DNA from: a virus
Length of the DNA stretch: 61,779 nucleotides
Strand: one strand, 5' to 3'
IMG/VR virus record: IMGVR_UViG_3300025030_000017
Location: 1 to 61,779 of that record
Shown here: in pieces, positions 57,829-61,779 of the stretch
Layout: each line of letters opens with the position of its first letter
How positions within the stretch are numbered: the stretch's first letter is position 1
The notes under the pieces: model-generated
What the model saw: the letters and a program-made list of their open reading frames with translations, nothing else
What the model was told of the DNA's origin: nothing
Database searches by the model: none
Translations under genes and position numbers: made by a program

Positions 57829-58308
57829 ATGGCAACCATCGTAACTAATGGCGAAACAACTGGAATGTCTGACGTTCCGCCTGAATACGGCGTGAAATAC
57901 AAGGCACCTATGAAATCCAAGGAGGCAGCAATGAAAATCGATCTTCAAAACCCACCGAAGTATCTGAAACAGACCACGACCGGACGTATCTATCCCTTTT
58001 CTCCGTTCAAGGCGAATCGTGACGACATGGAACCGTATGAGATGCCTGCCCCTCTCAGCGAAGAAAAGACCGCCGCGCTGGACACCATGATTGATGCAGC
58101 AATTGCACTCAACGAATTGGAAGATGATGCCGCGGAGATAGTTTTTGATCGTCTGGAAATAATCAAGGCTGCAATCGCACAGATTCCCGTTGAGGCTTAC
58201 GGCAAGTCTATCGGCAACAAGCCTGCTCTGCCGAAAGTCAAGGACGTTTCCGACCTGGCCGGCTTCAAAGTATCTGCTGCTGAAATACTGGACATCATCA
58301 AGGGGTAA
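57829..58308 (+). CDS. Head-associated protein, two possible starts (159 or 125 aa)
   Basis: ATG 57829 has little ribosome site, whereas ATG 57931 (MKIDLQNPPKYLKQTTTGRIYPFSP) follows AAGGAGGCAGCA. Both could be used, or the first only by coupling to the previous stop. Helical C-terminus. Unknown function in head or neck. Confidence 0.5.
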   Translation: MATIVTNGETTGMSDVPPEYGVKYKAPMKSKEAAMKIDLQNPPKYLKQTTTGRIYPFSPFKANRDDMEPYEMPAPLSEEKTAALDTMIDAAIALNELEDDAAEIVFDRLEIIKAAIAQIPVEAYGKSIGNKPALPKVKDVSDLAGFKVSAAEILDIIKG

Positions 58309-58311
58309 CGC

Positions 58312-61300
58312 ATGAAACGCGGCACTTTACCGATCATCGCAGCTTTTGGGATTATCGCTTGTGTTGAAATCCTCCCTCACGTTTGGGCGGGAGTCGCACA
58401 GCCGGCGAAGACTGATGCCAACAAGATCCAGGGGAAGCGGGTTGAAGCTCCGACTGCTGGCGATGACGGAAGTGCTTTGGTCTACATCAATGCGTCGAGT
58501 GCCTATAAACATCGGCCTAATGCAGCGGCAAGTGTTGCGGGGAAACTCGATGAAGCGACCTTTGCCGCGTATACCTCGCAAGACAGGCTCTTGACATCGA
58601 TATTTGCCGCATATACTTCGATTGAACGCGCAGGTGGTGGTGGGACGTGGGGAAGCATTACCGGCACGCTGAGTGACCAGACTGACTTGAATGAGGCGCT
58701 TGGCGACAAGGTCGATACCTCAGTCTTTGCTGCGTACACCTCTATCGACAGGTCCGGTGTCTCTGCTGAAACCTTTACGAATTACACAAGCCAGGACCGG
58801 GTGACGGTAACAACTTTCTCCCGGTATACCGCCGCAAATAGGTCATGGGGTACGATCACCGGGACGTTAAGCGACCAGACCGATCTTCAGAACGCGCTCA
58901 ATGCAAAACAGGCGACCGTAACCGGGGGAGCAACGACTATAACGGGGAGCGACCTTACCGCAAGTCGGGCGCTTGTCTCTAATACATCAGGGAAAGTCGC
59001 AGCGTCTTCCGTGACCTCGACTGAATTGAGTTATCTGAGCGGCGTAACGTCCTCAGTCCAGACGCAGTTCACCGGGAAGATAGGCACTTCAGCTTCTTTT
59101 GGTGGCGATGTCTCAGGAACGTATGGGGCCATTGTAGTAGGCGACGATACACACAACCACACGTCTTCGACCATCCCTTCCAACTCGTTTACGGCGGCAG
59201 GCCTGGTAACTTCAGGGGCGGGGAATGCCTCGAAGGTCTGGAAGACTGATGGTTCAGGTAATCCGGCTTGGCGAGATGATTTGACTGGTTCAAGTCCGAC
59301 CTTTGACACGGTGGGCGGGGGAACGAATACCTCGTCAACGATGACTTTGGGTTCTGGCGGAACGCTGACTTACTCAGGAACGGGTGTCGTCAATGCTAGC
59401 AAGTACAAGGGCGAAACGGGGCCGAGTGCGGTTGAGTTTGCCTACCTCTCCGACCTCGAAAGCGCGATACTGGAAGTTAATGATGTGGTCAACAACCTGA
59501 CGGCAGGGGGTACGGCTGTACCGTTGAGCGCGGAACAGGGGAGGACGCTGAACACGGCGTTTGTGAACTACACTTCTACCGACCGTCTTGCAAAAGCATC
59601 ATTCACTTCCTACACTTCCGCCCACAAAACCGCCGACGATCACCCCCAGTACCACAACGACACGCGGGGGGATGCGCGGTATAAAGCTCCCTTTGATGCT
59701 TACACCTCGGTGGATAGAGTAACTAGAACAACCAATGAAACAATCACTGGCAGGAAAACTTTTCAACCCTCCGCAACAACAACCACATCATCTGTGTATA
59801 TAAACAGAGACGCTAACTATACAGGCGGGGATGCTGGGTACGTCAACTCTGGTTTATATGTATTTGATGCGGTTAGAGCAGGAACTACAGCCTATGAATG
59901 GGCCATAACTGGTGTAGTTGATAATTATGGGTCTGGTGAAAACGTAGGCGTATATGCTCAAGGCAGAAAAAGTGCCGCCAGCACAACCACCTGGGGCGGA
60001 GTATCTGAAGCTAAAGATTTTACGGCAGATAATACCGGGACTCTCATAGCCCATGAATTTGATATAGAAGCTGATGGGGATGATGTAACTGGAACTGATA
60101 ATTCAGGGAACCGTGTAGGCCTAGATGTTTTTGCAAAGCGTCACGGGGAATCCGGAACTGCTGAGATTGGTAGTGGACTAAGGCTAAATGCAGTAAACAA
60201 TTCAAAATTTAGAAATGGAATAAAGACACGCGGCGAAATAACTAACGGGATAGTTTTAAGTAATACCGGCACAATAGGCATAGATATTTCGGGGGCAACA
60301 TTATCTGGTAATGCTATCAAATTATCATCTACGCAAACCATAGGAGATGGAACTAATAGTTATACCATTGCTCAATTGGCTTCAGGAGGTGCAGCGTCTC
60401 CGCTTAGTTTGGTTGCAGATGGGGCTAGTAGTCTTATTTTTGAAGATGCCTATGGCACTGCCTCTGTTGCTGCTGTGAACGGTAGAAAATCAAACGGTTC
60501 GTTGGCTAGTCCAACAGCAGGCACTTCAGGACAAACAGCATTTAGACTATCAGGCTTTTCCACCTATGACACATCAGGAACGTTTCGAGAGGGAGGAAGA
60601 GTAAAATATTATCTTTTGGAAAATTGGAGTGCCAGCGCTGGTGGCATGGCAATCGAATTTGATTATACGCCAATAGGGGCAACATCTATAGTTCCGGGGC
60701 TGACCATTGGTGATAGTGAGGCGGTTATAACATCTAAGGGTAGAACAAGCGGAAGTACAGACTACACGCTAAAACTTAAAGATTCTTCAGCCGCTACAAT
60801 ATTTTCCGTAAGGGATGATGGGGCTGTTACATCTTCTGCACAGATTGAATCAACCTCCGGAGGTTTTAAACTCCCAGACGGGACAATAATTGATGCTGCC
60901 GCCGATTTAGGTGGTGCCGGAGCAATGCAATACAGCGCTATCGTATCGTACGGAGACGGCCAAAACCCCTCTGTAGATGATTTTGGGAAGGTGGTTATTT
61001 TTACAGCAGGCACATCGCACACTGTCCCGCAACTAATAAGTACTGGTACAACTTATACGGCCACGCCAAAACGAACATTACTGGTAAACGATACAACCTC
61101 AAGCATGACTATCGACAGTGCCTCTGCCGGAGACTATTTTAACATTGACGGTACACGCAGTAATTCAGCGTGGACTTTAGGTGCTAGAAAGAGCGCAGTA
61201 TTAGTCCCGCTAGATTCGACAACAGGTAGTTATCAAGTAGAAGGTTACACAACTACAGCAACTGTCACGGCATCAGGCACATACACTCCAACAGCAGTTT

Positions 61301-61617
61301 CAGTAAGTAACTTAGACTCCACTCCAACCCCGACAGTGGCGAGATATATTAGAGTGGGGAATACCGTTACCGTGGCGGGTCGGGTAAGTATTGATCCAAC
61401 AGCAGGCGCGCCAACATCTACAACGTTTAACCTGTCAACTCCTATAACAACATCATTTACACAGGTATACAACGCAACCGGCCCAGCAACTTCTCTATCT
61501 AGTGGAAGCGGTTTTGTCAGGGCAGCAACATCGAGCAGCAACGTACTATTTAATATCAACGCTTCAAACACATCAGCTTTTGATGTGTACTACCAGTATT
61601 CATACGATATTGAATAA
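58312..61617 (+). CDS. Tail fibre with N-terminal signal-like segment (1101 aa)
   Basis: N-terminus MKRGTLPIIAAFGIIACVEI resembles a signal peptide or membrane anchor, odd for a virion protein. Residues about 85-450 hold FAAYTS-type repeats (FAAYTSIDR and similar) and LSDQTDL motifs typical of fibre shafts; the rest is Gly/Thr/Ser-rich with parallel-beta character. From about 59740 the DNA is distinctly more AT-rich than before, so the distal half may have come from another phage. The final gene overlaps the start of the junction-spanning gene. Confidence 0.65.
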   Translation: MKRGTLPIIAAFGIIACVEILPHVWAGVAQPAKTDANKIQGKRVEAPTAGDDGSALVYINASSAYKHRPNAAASVAGKLDEATFAAYTSQDRLLTSIFAAYTSIERAGGGGTWGSITGTLSDQTDLNEALGDKVDTSVFAAYTSIDRSGVSAETFTNYTSQDRVTVTTFSRYTAANRSWGTITGTLSDQTDLQNALNAKQATVTGGATTITGSDLTASRALVSNTSGKVAASSVTSTELSYLSGVTSSVQTQFTGKIGTSASFGGDVSGTYGAIVVGDDTHNHTSSTIPSNSFTAAGLVTSGAGNASKVWKTDGSGNPAWRDDLTGSSPTFDTVGGGTNTSSTMTLGSGGTLTYSGTGVVNASKYKGETGPSAVEFAYLSDLESAILEVNDVVNNLTAGGTAVPLSAEQGRTLNTAFVNYTSTDRLAKASFTSYTSAHKTADDHPQYHNDTRGDARYKAPFDAYTSVDRVTRTTNETITGRKTFQPSATTTTSSVYINRDANYTGGDAGYVNSGLYVFDAVRAGTTAYEWAITGVVDNYGSGENVGVYAQGRKSAASTTTWGGVSEAKDFTADNTGTLIAHEFDIEADGDDVTGTDNSGNRVGLDVFAKRHGESGTAEIGSGLRLNAVNNSKFRNGIKTRGEITNGIVLSNTGTIGIDISGATLSGNAIKLSSTQTIGDGTNSYTIAQLASGGAASPLSLVADGASSLIFEDAYGTASVAAVNGRKSNGSLASPTAGTSGQTAFRLSGFSTYDTSGTFREGGRVKYYLLENWSASAGGMAIEFDYTPIGATSIVPGLTIGDSEAVITSKGRTSGSTDYTLKLKDSSAATIFSVRDDGAVTSSAQIESTSGGFKLPDGTIIDAAADLGGAGAMQYSAIVSYGDGQNPSVDDFGKVVIFTAGTSHTVPQLISTGTTYTATPKRTLLVNDTTSSMTIDSASAGDYFNIDGTRSNSAWTLGARKSAVLVPLDSTTGSYQVEGYTTTATVTASGTYTPTAVSVSNLDSTPTPTVARYIRVGNTVTVAGRVSIDPTAGAPTSTTFNLSTPITTSFTQVYNATGPATSLSSGSGFVRAATSSSNVLFNINASNTSAFDVYYQYSYDIE

Positions 61618-61779
61618 TGTACCAACCCCACGAACGAGCATCCTGGCAAACGAACTTCAAACACTGTGAGGAGGTGGCTGTGCAGGAAGAATATAGAGGA
61701 CCGGAGCGGCGGGGAGCGGGGGATAGGAAGCTGACCGAAGCCGACATTGAGGCGATCAAGGCGGCATTTTCTGACCATC
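61617..61779 (+). CDS. 5' part of the junction-spanning holin-like gene
   Basis: ATG 61617 overlaps the TAA of the tail fibre by one base and stays in frame to the end of the window, where the sequence equals positions 1-124. It continues in the same frame to the stop at 298-300. The 13 extra residues (start MYQPHERASWQTN) are soluble. Listed separately only because the gene is split by the linear representation. Confidence 0.5.
   Translation, partial: MYQPHERASWQTNFKHCEEVAVQEEYRGPERRGAGDRKLTEADIEAIKAAFSDH
61656..61779. repeat. Right copy of the 124-bp terminal direct repeat
   Basis: Exact copy of bases 1-124. Removing one copy gives a circle of about 61,655 bp in which the tail-fibre stop codon overlaps the start of the membrane-protein gene that continues at position 1. 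Confidence 0.95.

Noticed and set aside
1-61779. tRNA genes
   Set aside because: No cloverleaf with a T-loop GTTCRA-type motif and acceptor pairing was recognised by eye; a tRNAscan run would be decisive.

Overview
This window is a complete tailed-phage genome in a circular assembly. The first 124 bases are repeated exactly as the last 124, so the unique length is about 61,655 bp. A reading frame that begins just before the right-hand repeat continues across the join into position 1, which supports real circular closure (circularly permuted or terminally redundant packaging) rather than a chance repeat. The virion genes point to a podovirus-like phage: a 700-residue portal, a scaffold, an HK97-fold-type coat protein, short adaptor and nozzle-like tail proteins, several small glycine/alanine-rich ejection-type proteins and one giant 1815-residue ejection protein. 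No tape measure, sheath or tail-tube genes were seen. Lipoboxes, signal peptides and a GH19-type endolysin suggest a Gram-negative host; the host genus cannot be read from the sequence. No tRNA, CRISPR array, DNA polymerase or RNA polymerase gene was found, so the phage appears to rely on host polymerases.

Layout: (1) 61617 to 18224, plus strand: lysis genes, exported proteins, adaptor/nozzle, a gpJ-like receptor-binding fibre and the ejection-protein operon, ending in a strong terminator. (2) 18287-18640: a long structured non-coding stretch. (3) 18644-25868, minus strand: leftward early operon with an Xre-type regulator, HNH endonuclease, RecE-like exonuclease, MazG-like and dNTP-diphosphohydrolase-like proteins, RecT, RuvC-like resolvase and a histone H1-like peptide. 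(4) 25869-26270: divergent control region. (5) 26271-29568, plus strand: lambda-like replication module (O-like initiator with an internal iteron origin, DnaC-like loader, DnaB-like helicase), followed by small cassette-like genes up to a terminator at 30771-30804. (6) 30810-38738, minus strand: accessory operon with a MoxR ATPase, a VWA/HExxH metallopeptidase and their partner gene, plus many small proteins. (7) 38739-39512: gene-poor divergent region. (8) 39513-51171, plus strand: zinc ribbons, a minimal tyrosine recombinase, small cassette genes, two RHH-HNH cassettes, Lar-like antirestriction, terminase and small genes. (9) 51149-51423: a highly structured RNA element and a terminator, then the head operon (portal, scaffold, coat, decoration) and a 1101-residue tail fibre that closes the circle.

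The most unusual content is: integron-like gene cassettes with attC-like hairpins in a genome without a recognisable integron integrase; a two-gene set overprinted in an alternative frame inside the giant ejection protein; a HEARO/omega-RNA-like structured RNA in front of the portal gene; two cassettes pairing near-identical 44-residue RHH proteins with unrelated HNH endonucleases, plus a third regulator-HNH pair; and a candidate small RNA whose loop is perfectly complementary to a site in the upstream early transcript. All functional calls come from reading motifs and context; no database search was run.
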